From contig CALBWK010000113.1 in NCBI GenBank assembly GCA_937969415.1, positions 1-36,633 of the forward strand: DNA of 36,633 bases. The letters are read 5' to 3'. The notes below the pieces were generated by a model that saw only the letters and a list, made by a program, of their open reading frames with translations, did no database searches and was not told the origin of the DNA. This stretch comes from an uncultured Saprospiraceae bacterium (GTDB taxonomy: Bacteria; Bacteroidota; Bacteroidia; Chitinophagales; Saprospiraceae). Below are positions 17,874-25,308 of this stretch, piece after piece. The position numbers and the translations under genes were made by a program. How positions within the stretch are numbered: the first letter of the stretch is position 1; every line of letters begins with the position of its first letter.

Positions 17874-19532
17874 TTAAGACTTCGTTCTACTAAATTCAGA
17901 ATTGGGATACCATTTAGGCCAATCTCTAGAATTAGCTAAGGTCTTGCCGATATCAAAATAGAGCGCGCCATCTTGAAGCATCCCTTCCATAATCCACTCG
18001 CTCGGATCGTATTCGTCAGCAGGTGCATGATAGCGTTCATTGATAAATTTGTCTCGGAACTCTTTAGCAAATTCTTTGCCTTTTGTCTTGTGATCATAAG
18101 CCCCTTCTGCATAGAGCGCTGGCACACCTTTCTTGGCAAAATTGAAATGATCAGACCTGAAGAAATAGCCCTTCTCTGGCTCTTGCTCTGCGATGACATA
18201 ACGGTCTTGTTTTTTGGCTGCCCGCTCAGCATAGTCATCCATCTCTGAGTGTCCCTTGCCAGTGATGGTAAGGTCATTCATTTCACCGATAGGATTGACG
18301 CCATCCATATTGAGATTGCAGACAGTCTTGTCCAGTGGGAAGATCGGATTCTCGACATAATATTCTGAGCCTAGCAGTCCTTGCTCTTCAGCAGTGACGA
18401 GTAGAAAGACGACTGACCTTTCTGGAGGGGTAGGTGTTGATTTGTAGGCTTCTGCCATAGCGAGAAGGGTAGAGACCCCACTTGCGTTATCGAGTGCGCC
18501 ATTATAGATAGAGTCACCATCAACAACTTTACCGATGCCGATGTGATCCCAGTGTGCAGTGTAGACCACGTACTCGTCAGGATATTTTGTGCCAGGGATA
18601 TAGCCAGCGACATTATAGGAGATGCATTCTTGATGCTCATTGTCTACACCCATAGTCACCTTAGCACCTAGAGATTTTGGTTTGAAGCCTGGCTTGCGGG
18701 CTGCCTTAAGTTCAGTCGTGAAGTCAAGACCTGCTTCCGTAAATAATTCCACTGCTTTATCTAAGTGTATCCATCCTTTGATGCCACAGTCTTGGCTTCT
18801 ATCTACTCCAGAGAGTCCTTGTTGAGGACCTGTCCACGAGCTCTGAATGACAAACCACGGGTAGCCAGCAGAGCTTGTTTCATGTATGATGATGAGACCA
18901 TCAGCACCCATCTTGTCGGCGGTGTCATACTTGTAGTCCCATCGCCCCGCATAAGTCATTATATCTCCATTGAAAAATTCTGGATCGTCACCACCGTACC
19001 CGGGATCATTGATGAGGATGACAGCCGTCTTGCCTTTCATATCTATGCCTGCGTAGTCATTCCACCCTTTTTTCTCATCGACGATACCGTACCCGCAAAA
19101 GACCAATTCTGAATCCTTTAACGACACTTCTTTGTCCGTTCGCTCAGAATGGATGATGAAGTCTTTGCTTTTCTGCCAAGTGAGTTGCTTATTACCGAAG
19201 TCTACGATCATCTCAGGTCGGATATCTGACTCCACTGTCAGAAGAGGTACTTCTTGGAGGTAGCTGCCACCATTAGCGGCATTGAGTCCCAGTTTTTTCA
19301 TTTCTGATTCTAGGTACTTGTAGGTTTTGATACCTCCTTCAGTACAGGGCATACGACCTTGGTAAGCATCACTAGAGAGTTCTGCTAGGTGCTTCCGGAT
19401 GGTTTCGGAATTGAGGCCTGTCGTGGCTGTTGCATCTGAGCCTGCCGTGTCAGCTTTATGGGTAGCAGTTTCTGATTTGCAACCTATAGTTAGGATAGCT
19501 GATGCCGCGATGAGGAGGAGAAAATATTTCAT
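17874..19532 (-). CDS. M28 family metallopeptidase lipoprotein with protease-associated domain
   Basis: A 552-residue envelope protein. Residues 1-17 plus TIGC mark lipidated Cys18. After a short Ala/Thr-rich tether, residues 40-100 form the first part of the peptidase, about 140-260 a protease-associated (PA) insertion ([31 protein letters not shown]), and the remainder the M28 catalytic domain. Metal ligands can be placed at His327 (TAHWDH), Asp348 (GALDNASG), Glu383 ([12 protein letters not shown], with Glu382 as the catalytic base), Asp410 (LNMDGVN) and His502 ([10 protein letters not shown]). All key residues are present, so it should be an active two-zinc aminopeptidase acting on peptides at the cell surface or in the periplasm. 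It is the first gene of the operon with the VOC and dehydrogenase genes. Confidence 0.93.
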   Translation of the reverse strand: MKYFLLLIAASAILTIGCKSETATHKADTAGSDATATTGLNSETIRKHLAELSSDAYQGRMPCTEGGIKTYKYLESEMKKLGLNAANGGSYLQEVPLLTVESDIRPEMIVDFGNKQLTWQKSKDFIIHSERTDKEVSLKDSELVFCGYGIVDEKKGWNDYAGIDMKGKTAVILINDPGYGGDDPEFFNGDIMTYAGRWDYKYDTADKMGADGLIIIHETSSAGYPWFVIQSSWTGPQQGLSGVDRSQDCGIKGWIHLDKAVELFTEAGLDFTTELKAARKPGFKPKSLGAKVTMGVDNEHQECISYNVAGYIPGTKYPDEYVVYTAHWDHIGIGKVVDGDSIYNGALDNASGVSTLLAMAEAYKSTPTPPERSVVFLLVTAEEQGLLGSEYYVENPIFPLDKTVCNLNMDGVNPIGEMNDLTITGKGHSEMDDYAERAAKKQDRYVIAEQEPEKGYFFRSDHFNFAKKGVPALYAEGAYDHKTKGKEFAKEFRDKFINERYHAPADEYDPSEWIMEGMLQDGALYFDIGKTLANSRDWPKWYPNSEFSRTKS

Positions 19533-19642
19533 ATGTAGACTGAGTTAAATAATACAAAACCTTAAACTACGAGATTTGGTGTTGTTATCCAGAAATGCAG
19601 TCTAAAAAAATAGCTGCTGAAGCTTTATGAAAATGAAGTATA

Positions 19643-20320
19643 TTGGATTCCATTATAGAAACTAAAACAGATGTATTGAGATTATTTGTAGCCCTTATTA
19701 TTGTTCTTACTCTAACCTCTGGACTCGATGCACAAAAACGAGAACTGGTTGATCGACATCAGAACAAGCTGGATGTAGGCTTTAATATGACTTCCGTTAT
19801 ATCGAGCTTTTCGGGAAATGGAAATTTTCTAGAGGCCGATGATCTCCCTTTTATACTAAGGTTGAGAACAAAGAAATCTTGCCTCCGGTTGTCACTGGGT
19901 ATCTCAGGACAGACTACAGAGTTCTTTGATATCATAACTAATTCGTTTAGAGAAACTAGTGAAAACAAGTTTTTCGGCAAAGTAGGTTTTGAGTACGATA
20001 TGCTGCGAGAAGGCAAGTGGGATATGTATATCGGGCTTGATTTTGTGGGGACGTATACCACCAATGGGGTTTTGGTGAATAGTAATAATTCTATTTCCCA
20101 AACCATATTTGGGGCTGGGCTGAGTCCATTTGCAGGTGTTAAGTTTTATTTGGGCCCTAAGGTTTACCTAGGTACTGAAGCCAACTTTACTTTCTTATTT
20201 GAGAGCAGGACCAATACAGATTTCGATCCATTATCGGGGGCTCGCACGGAAGTCAAGACTGAAGGAGAACAGTTTTCTCTTAATCCTCCATTATTTCTTT
20301 ACGTCAATTTTAAGCTATGA
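19643..20320 (+). CDS. outer-membrane beta-barrel-like protein (hypothetical, start uncertain)
   Basis: Up to 225 residues. No in-frame ATG precedes the hydrophobic signal. Candidate starts are TTG at 19643 and TTG at 19676; the latter gives a cleaner signal peptide (LRLFVALIIVLTLTSG then LDAQ). An ATG at 19627 lies in another frame and closes after 12 codons, so a small frameshift at the 5' end is possible. The mature part is a series of amphipathic strands with glycines (LRLSLGISGQT, FGKVGFEYDML, WDMYIGLDFVGTY, LSPFAGVKFYLGPKVYLGTEANFTF) and ends in an aromatic/aliphatic strand FLYVNFKL, as in small outer-membrane barrels. It overlaps the next gene by four bases (ATGA) and the two proteins share the opening pattern RH..K..VGFN, so they are related and co-expressed. 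Confidence 0.72.
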   Translation: MDSIIETKTDVLRLFVALIIVLTLTSGLDAQKRELVDRHQNKLDVGFNMTSVISSFSGNGNFLEADDLPFILRLRTKKSCLRLSLGISGQTTEFFDIITNSFRETSENKFFGKVGFEYDMLREGKWDMYIGLDFVGTYTTNGVLVNSNNSISQTIFGAGLSPFAGVKFYLGPKVYLGTEANFTFLFESRTNTDFDPLSGARTEVKTEGEQFSLNPPLFLYVNFKL

Positions 20321-20856
20321 AGAAGTTAGTTGTGCTCAGCGTGCTTCTACTTTGGAGCTACTATGGTGAGAGTCAGTCTACCATCCTCCAGAATGATTTT
20401 GAAAAACACAGACAAGTGGGATTCAATGTTTCTGAGATGATCAATCTCTTTATCCCTTTCAAAGGCCGGTTACCTTCTGGACCTTTTGGTGCCATATGGA
20501 GATCAGGGAGAAATAACAAGTATTTCAATCTGCAGATTGGTGCTCAAATTACTGGGGACAATAATGATTTCGGTAATATTCAAGTCGGCTATCTCAGAAA
20601 AAAACCCTTGAATGATAAGATGCTGTATTATACATCGACCAATATTATACTTTCAGGTGGAGGGTTAAATCTCCCTTCGATCGAGAACGATAATGATGGT
20701 CGCTGGGGTCTGAGTTTTGGAGGCGGGTTTGAGTATGCTTTGGCTAAAAACGTTTCTGTTGCAACTGAGGCATTTTTTATGGTATTGTTAGGCGGAATTA
20801 ATTCGGGTATACAGATTGTGCCTCCTTTAGGCATATATCTACTAGGAAGATTTTAG
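20317..20856 (+). CDS. outer-membrane beta-barrel-like protein (hypothetical, related to the preceding gene)
   Basis: A 179-residue protein with a signal peptide (residues 1-19, MKKLVVLSVLLLW start, ending ESQ). The mature region begins NDFEKHRQVGFNVSEMINLF, recalling DRHQNKLDVGFNMTSVISSF in the upstream protein, and continues with beta-strand segments (YFNLQIGAQITG, IQVGYLRKK, WGLSFGGGFEYALAKNVSVATEAFFMVLL) and a final strand ending GIYLLGRF, with terminal Phe as is usual for outer-membrane barrels. The start ATG overlaps the previous stop in ATGA, so translation is coupled. I do not recognise a named family; a pair of small barrel proteins of shared origin is what the sequence shows. Confidence 0.8.
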   Translation: MKKLVVLSVLLLWSYYGESQSTILQNDFEKHRQVGFNVSEMINLFIPFKGRLPSGPFGAIWRSGRNNKYFNLQIGAQITGDNNDFGNIQVGYLRKKPLNDKMLYYTSTNIILSGGGLNLPSIENDNDGRWGLSFGGGFEYALAKNVSVATEAFFMVLLGGINSGIQIVPPLGIYLLGRF

Positions 20857-21032
20857 ATCTGTGTATCAGATTAAATTATCCTTCCATGTGAGGATTTGTC
20901 CCAATTCCTTAGTTAATCGTTAGTAAAATGCCTCAATTTTAGAGTTGACATAATAAATCTAACTTGTAAAAGTTCTATATTTATTAAGTTGAAGAAATAC
21001 AAATCAATATAGAACAACACAAATCTATTCTA

Positions 21033-22187
21033 ATGAAAAAGCTTCTTATACTACCAATTTTGGGCCTTCTGCTTGTCTACGCTTGCAATGATGCAGATAT
21101 TCAAGTCGGTGAACATACGCCAGTCCTGCCCTCAATACAATATGAATACGATGACTTCCTTAGCGATATAGAGTCATTTGAATTGCCTTTTGAGGTGAAT
21201 TTTGGTGATCAAACTATACTATTTGATGATATAGGGTTTGTAGGTGATGCTCATCTTACATCCAGTTTTGGTGATAGACACAATGCTGAAGCAACCTTGG
21301 GACGTGTATTGTTCTACGACAATAGAATGTCTAAGAACAACTCTATCGCTTGCGCTAGCTGTCACAGACAAAATCTTGCCTTCTCGGATGATGTTGCTGT
21401 CAGCTCTGGATTTGGAGGAAAACTGACAACACGTAACTCAAGCTCTATAGTTAACCCAATGTTTGGTGCCACTTTCTTCTGGGATGGTCGTTCTAGATCA
21501 CTTGAAGATCTAGCGCTGAGACCTGTATTTGATCACGTGGAGATGGGTATGGATAGCGAGAGAGACTTGGTAGATAAGTTGTCTCAAGAGAACTACTATG
21601 GAGGATTGTTTCAAGATGCCTATGGAAGTCCTACAGTAACTGGAGATGGGATCAGGTCTGCATTGGCAGCCTTTGTTTCTTCAATGTTTTCTGGTGACTC
21701 AAAATTTGACGAAGGGATAGAGAATGACTTTGCCCAATATTCACAGTTAGAGAGACACGGAATGGCACTCTTCTTTAGTGAGCAGACGCAGTGTGCCTCT
21801 TGTCATAGTGGAATCAACTTTGCTTCACCGACTGCAAGTGGCAATGAATATCAACAGACTTCTGGTACTACCAATATAGGTCTAGATGTAGTGTATGACG
21901 ATCCTGGTTTTTCAGACGGTAAGTTCAAGATACCTTCACTCAGAAATGTATCTCTGACAGCGCCTTATATGCACGACGGCAGATTTGAGACGCTTAGAGA
22001 AGTTGTAGAACACTATAATGAAGGTGTGCAGCCACATACTGATCTTGACCATAAGCTCTCTATTAATGGCAGTCCGATAAGAATGAATCTAACAGAATTA
22101 GATAAAGATGCACTCGTTGCATTTATGTCTACGCTAACAAGTAAGTCTTTGTTGGTTGATGAGAAATATTCGAATCCTTTCAAGTAA
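21033..22187 (+). CDS. di-heme cytochrome-c peroxidase family lipoprotein (MauG/CcpA-like)
   Basis: A 384-residue envelope protein. The N-terminal signal ends at VYAC, with Cys18 as the lipidation site. Two c-type heme attachment motifs are present: CASCH at 107-111 and CASCH at 254-258, one in each of the two cytochrome domains of bacterial cytochrome-c peroxidases. Other family landmarks are LGRVLFYDNRMSKNNSIAC before heme 1, NPMFGATFFWDGRSRSLEDLA after it, and KIPSLRNVSLTAPYMHDGRF with LREVVEHYNEG after heme 2. The enzyme would reduce peroxide with electrons from small cytochromes, or act as a MauG-type oxidant. It is preceded by a 176-base gap and followed by a strong terminator, so it is probably a single-gene unit. 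Confidence 0.92.
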   Translation: MKKLLILPILGLLLVYACNDADIQVGEHTPVLPSIQYEYDDFLSDIESFELPFEVNFGDQTILFDDIGFVGDAHLTSSFGDRHNAEATLGRVLFYDNRMSKNNSIACASCHRQNLAFSDDVAVSSGFGGKLTTRNSSSIVNPMFGATFFWDGRSRSLEDLALRPVFDHVEMGMDSERDLVDKLSQENYYGGLFQDAYGSPTVTGDGIRSALAAFVSSMFSGDSKFDEGIENDFAQYSQLERHGMALFFSEQTQCASCHSGINFASPTASGNEYQQTSGTTNIGLDVVYDDPGFSDGKFKIPSLRNVSLTAPYMHDGRFETLREVVEHYNEGVQPHTDLDHKLSINGSPIRMNLTELDKDALVAFMSTLTSKSLLVDEKYSNPFK

Positions 22188-22207
22188 AATAGAAGGATAA
22201 AGACAAA

Positions 22208-22246
22208 CAAAAAAAGGAGCAAAATCAATTTTGCTCCTTTTTTTTA
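22208..22246. terminator. bidirectional intrinsic terminator between convergent genes
   Basis: Stem ggagcaaaat (22216-22225) pairs exactly with attttgctcc (22228-22237), flanked by an A-run on the left and a T-run on the right, so it works in both directions. It separates the cytochrome-c peroxidase gene (plus) from the PD40 lipoprotein gene (minus). Confidence 0.9.
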
Positions 22247-22264
22247 TTTCTGATTTGGATGATT

Positions 22265-23542
22265 TTATTCTACCCAGTCAGCGATAAATAGATTGGTATC
22301 TCTAGTGCCGCCATTGTTTCTATTGGAGGCAAAGACCAACTTCTTACCATCATATGAGAACATAGGGAACGAATCAAAAGTCTTGTCAAAAGTGATTTGT
22401 TCTAATCCTGTGCCGTCCACATTGATCATAAAGAGATTGAAAGGGAAACCTCTCTTAGACTTGTGGTTAGAAGAGAAGATAACTTTCTTGCCAGAAGGGT
22501 GGAAGAAAGGTGCCCAGTTAGCATTGCCTAGATCTGTAATCTTTTTGAGGTTGGAACCGTCTACATCGCAGACATACAATTCCATCTTAGTAGGTTGTAC
22601 AAGACCACGTGATAGCAAGCTTTTGTATTCCTCTTTTTCTGCTTCAGTTTGAGGTCTTGAGGATCTAAAGATGAGCTTGGTGCCATCGGGAGAGAAGAAG
22701 GCTCCACCGTCATATCCGAGTCCATAAGTTACTTGCTTGACGTCGCTGCCATCTGGCTTCATAGTGTAGAGCTCTAGATCTCCTGTTCTGATAGAAGTGA
22801 AGACAATGAGTGACCCATCAGGACTCAATGTCGCCTCTGCATCATAGCCAGGCTCATCTGTCAATTGCGTAATGAGATTACCTTCTAGATCTGCCGTAAA
22901 TATGTCAAAGCTCTCGTAGATAGGCCATACATACTTGTCACCACGAGGCGGCTCTGGCGGGCAGGCATCACCACCTAAGTGGGTAGAGGCATAGATGACA
23001 CTTTTGTCTCCAGGCATAAAGTAAGAACAAGTAGTCCTGCCAAGACCAGTGCTCAGAAGCTGAGGTTGGTGGCTAGGCGATATCTTATCACTGTAAGGGT
23101 CTAGCAAATAGATCTGATCACATTCAGAACCCCACGCATCATTCCTTGCTTGGAAGACGAGGTGCTTATCATCAAAGCTCCAATAAGCTTCCGCATTGTC
23201 GCCTCCAAAAGTGAGTTGACGGACGTTCTTAAGATGCTTTTCTTGAGGGTAGTGGAGGACTTGGGGCATATCACCCATTCCGTGACCAGGTCTTTTCTTT
23301 TGCCCTTTTGGGGACATTGGACGGCCTTTATCTTTGGTATCTGCAGTTGCGCCACTGGCTTCATCAGGACGTGCTTCTCCAGTGTGCTGATCTTTAGACT
23401 TATCAATCTTTTGCATTGGAGTGGCGATTCGTGACTTTTCTGAACTTACATCTTGAGTCTCTTTCTGACTCTTACAGCTCCAAAAGACAAGACCACCACA
23501 GATTAATAATAAGAAGGTGTATTTCATTTTTATTTTTGTCAT
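22265..23542 (-). CDS. TolB-like PD40 beta-propeller lipoprotein
   Basis: A 425-residue protein from ATG 23542; a second ATG at 23527 (MKYTFLLL...) is an equally good start and its A-rich upstream bases suit Bacteroidota. A lipoprotein signal ends in FWSC. Residues ~25-90 are a charged, low-complexity tether (KDKGRPMSPKGQKKRPGHG). The rest is a six-bladed PD40/WD40-like propeller: each blade carries the pattern (A/D)..SPDG..(L/I)(V/I)F.S.R, for example EAYWSFDDKHLVFQARND, EATLSPDGSLIVFTSIRTG, GAFFSPDGTKLIFRSSRPQ, PFFHPSGKKVIFSSNHK, FPMFSYDGKKLVFASNRN. Such propellers bind proteins or peptides. It is head to head with an M28 peptidase gene (20-base gap), which suggests shared regulation and possibly a joint role in peptide handling. 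Confidence 0.9.
   Translation of the reverse strand: MTKIKMKYTFLLLICGGLVFWSCKSQKETQDVSSEKSRIATPMQKIDKSKDQHTGEARPDEASGATADTKDKGRPMSPKGQKKRPGHGMGDMPQVLHYPQEKHLKNVRQLTFGGDNAEAYWSFDDKHLVFQARNDAWGSECDQIYLLDPYSDKISPSHQPQLLSTGLGRTTCSYFMPGDKSVIYASTHLGGDACPPEPPRGDKYVWPIYESFDIFTADLEGNLITQLTDEPGYDAEATLSPDGSLIVFTSIRTGDLELYTMKPDGSDVKQVTYGLGYDGGAFFSPDGTKLIFRSSRPQTEAEKEEYKSLLSRGLVQPTKMELYVCDVDGSNLKKITDLGNANWAPFFHPSGKKVIFSSNHKSKRGFPFNLFMINVDGTGLEQITFDKTFDSFPMFSYDGKKLVFASNRNNGGTRDTNLFIADWVE
23531..23538 (+). promoter_or_regulatory. promoter -7 box for the M28-PDZ peptidase gene
   Basis: TATTTTTG matches TAnnTTTG exactly and ends 24 bases before the ATG at 23563. It lies inside the first codons of the divergent PD40 gene, between that gene's two candidate starts. 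No clear -33 element. Confidence 0.4.
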
Positions 23543-23562
23543 AACTACTCTAATGTAAAAAG

Positions 23563-24840
23563 ATGCAAAGAAACATATTTAAAGCCTCATTTCTGTTAGT
23601 TTTTCTGTCGATTTGGGCTTGTAAGACCCCTCAAGTGGCGACCACTATTCTGACACCAGAACAGAGTCAATCTGAGCGCAAGCAGTTGGTAGATGATATT
23701 ACCTATCTCGCTTCTGACGAATTAGAAGGCAGAGAAACAGGGACAGAAGGGGAGCGATTGGCAGCAGACTACCTACTAACTAGATTCAAAGCCATCGGAC
23801 TCAAAGGCATCTTTGCGGGAGATGAACCCTACTTTCAGTATTTCCAGAAAACGATCAAGTCGAATCCACACGCTGATCAGCCTAATCCTGATGATCCAGT
23901 AATTATCGGGAAGAACGTTGGAGCCTTTCTAGATAAGGGAAAAGAACATACAATCATCATCGGCGCACATTATGACCACTTGGGCTATGGTAAGGAAGGC
24001 TCGCTCTATACAGGCCCGCTAGCTATACACAATGGTGCAGATGATAATGCCTCAGGAGTAGCAGCGATGCTCTTATTGGCCAATCACTTTAAGGATAAGG
24101 AGCTGAATAACAACTTGCTGTTTCTAGCCTTTTCAGGCGAGGAGAAAGGCTTATGGGGTTCTAACTTCTTTGTAGATAACAGCCCACTTTCTATGGAGGA
24201 TATCAACTTTATGATCAATATGGATATGGTCGGACGTCTCAATGAAGATAGACAGTTGGCTATTTATGGCACGGGTACTTCACCGAGCTGGCCCAAGTTG
24301 ATGAAGTCTGTACGCTATCCTGTATTCAAGCAGACGATCAATGAGTCTGGAATGGGCCCTTCGGATCATACCAGTTTCTATCTTGAGGATATGCCTGTCT
24401 TGCACTTTTTTACTGGGCAACACGAGGATTACCACCGTCCTACAGATGATACCCATAAGATCAACTTTGATGGGATTATGGATATAACGAACTATATCTC
24501 TTCCATAGTGACCAATGCAGATCAACTTAAGAAATTGAAATTTACCAAGACCAAGGATGAGCAGCAGCAGGCACCTGACTTTAAGGTGACGCTTGGTGTT
24601 ATTCCAGATTATCTTTTTGATGGGAAAGGCATGCGTATAGACGGCGTGAGAGAAGGGCGAACTGCGGATGTGGCCGGCTTGAAGAAAGGCGATGTCGTGG
24701 TCAAAATGGGCGACCTAGAGATTGTGGATATGATGACTTATATGAAGGCCTTAGGGGCATTTGAGCCTGGAGAATCAACCAAGGTGACGATAGTCCGAGA
24801 AGGAGATATGATGATGCACAAAGAAGTGACATTTCAGTAA
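23563..24840 (+). CDS. M28 family metallopeptidase lipoprotein with C-terminal PDZ domain
   Basis: A 425-residue envelope protein with a lipoprotein signal ending in IWAC (Cys20). The M28 catalytic domain spans about 38-320: His136 (GAHYDHLG), Asp161 (GADDNASGV), Glu194 (FSGEEKGLWGS, Glu193 as the base), Asp221 (NMDMVGRL) and His291 (DYHRPTDD) occupy the two-zinc ligand positions, with a supporting SDHTSFY motif at 268-274. Residues 340-425 form a PDZ domain (VTLGVIPDYLF..GMRIDGVREGRTADVAGLKKGDVVVKMG), which often binds substrate termini or partners. All metal ligands are intact, so an active aminopeptidase is expected. It is distinct from the PA-domain M28 enzyme at 17874-19532, and is divergently paired with the PD40 propeller gene. 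Confidence 0.93.
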   Translation: MQRNIFKASFLLVFLSIWACKTPQVATTILTPEQSQSERKQLVDDITYLASDELEGRETGTEGERLAADYLLTRFKAIGLKGIFAGDEPYFQYFQKTIKSNPHADQPNPDDPVIIGKNVGAFLDKGKEHTIIIGAHYDHLGYGKEGSLYTGPLAIHNGADDNASGVAAMLLLANHFKDKELNNNLLFLAFSGEEKGLWGSNFFVDNSPLSMEDINFMINMDMVGRLNEDRQLAIYGTGTSPSWPKLMKSVRYPVFKQTINESGMGPSDHTSFYLEDMPVLHFFTGQHEDYHRPTDDTHKINFDGIMDITNYISSIVTNADQLKKLKFTKTKDEQQQAPDFKVTLGVIPDYLFDGKGMRIDGVREGRTADVAGLKKGDVVVKMGDLEIVDMMTYMKALGAFEPGESTKVTIVREGDMMMHKEVTFQ

Positions 24841-24887
24841 TAGAGTGCTTTAAAGTGTTAATACAAGTACTTTTTACGGCATAGGCA

Positions 24888-24895
24888 TATATTTG
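24888..24895 (+). promoter_or_regulatory. promoter -7 box for the GlsB/YeaQ-like gene
   Basis: TATATTTG is an exact TAnnTTTG match ending 17 bases before the ATG at 24913, within the 72-base gap after the M28-PDZ gene. It suggests separate transcription of the small membrane protein gene. No clear -33 element. Confidence 0.45.
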
Positions 24896-24912
24896 CCAAA
24901 AAAAACATAAAG

Positions 24913-25251
24913 ATGGAAGGCTTATTAGAAGGAGATGTATTGAAGTGGATTGTAATGATTTTGGTAGGAGCGCTGAGTGGCTCATTGGCTGCTAGAATAA
25001 TAAAAGGTGATAGCTTTGGATTTGCTATCAATGCTATACTGGGTATAGCTGGGGCAATTGTCGGAGGCTTTATTTTTGATCTTTTGAACTTTGATAGTCC
25101 CGGAGCTGGTATTGTTAAGGTGGTCGATGATCAATTTGGGGTGACACTTCCTCAGAATATCGTTGGGATGATTATCTCAGCAACGGTAGGATCTATTATT
25201 ATCTTGTTCCTATCCAATGTACTCGGTTTAGGTAGGCGAAGAAGAAGCTAA
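24913..25251 (+). CDS. GlsB/YeaQ/YmgE family (transglycosylase-associated) small membrane protein
   Basis: A 112-residue inner-membrane protein with three hydrophobic segments at about 11-30, 38-58 and 84-105. The family pattern is clear: WIVMILVGALSGSLAARII, then GDSFGFAINAILGIAGAIVGGFIF and a C-terminal IVGMIISATVGSIIILFL, ending in a basic tail GRRRRS. It is longer than the usual ~80-90 residues because of an inserted loop (LNFDSPGAGIVKVVDDQFGVTL) between segments 2 and 3. The family is linked to general stress responses; the biochemical role is not established, and the 'transglycosylase-associated' name should not be read as enzymatic. It is followed directly by a perfect terminator. Confidence 0.88.
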   Translation: MEGLLEGDVLKWIVMILVGALSGSLAARIIKGDSFGFAINAILGIAGAIVGGFIFDLLNFDSPGAGIVKVVDDQFGVTLPQNIVGMIISATVGSIIILFLSNVLGLGRRRRS

Positions 25252-25256
25252 AGAAC

Positions 25257-25296
25257 AAACTAAAAAGGGGTTCCAAGCGGAACCCCTTTTTAGTTT
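25257..25296. terminator. bidirectional intrinsic terminator (18-bp perfect stem)
   Basis: Left arm 25257-25274 (core aaaaaggggttcc) pairs without mismatch with right arm 25279-25296 (core ggaaccccttttt) around an aagc loop. The A and T runs make it functional on both strands, ending the GlsB-like gene (plus) and the histidine kinase gene (minus). Confidence 0.93.
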
Positions 25297-25308
25297 GTAG
25301 TTATTTTT

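Noticed and set aside
20857-20900. Hairpins after the barrel-like gene pair as a terminator
   Set aside because: Only five-base stems (such as atcct/aggat) without a T-run are present.
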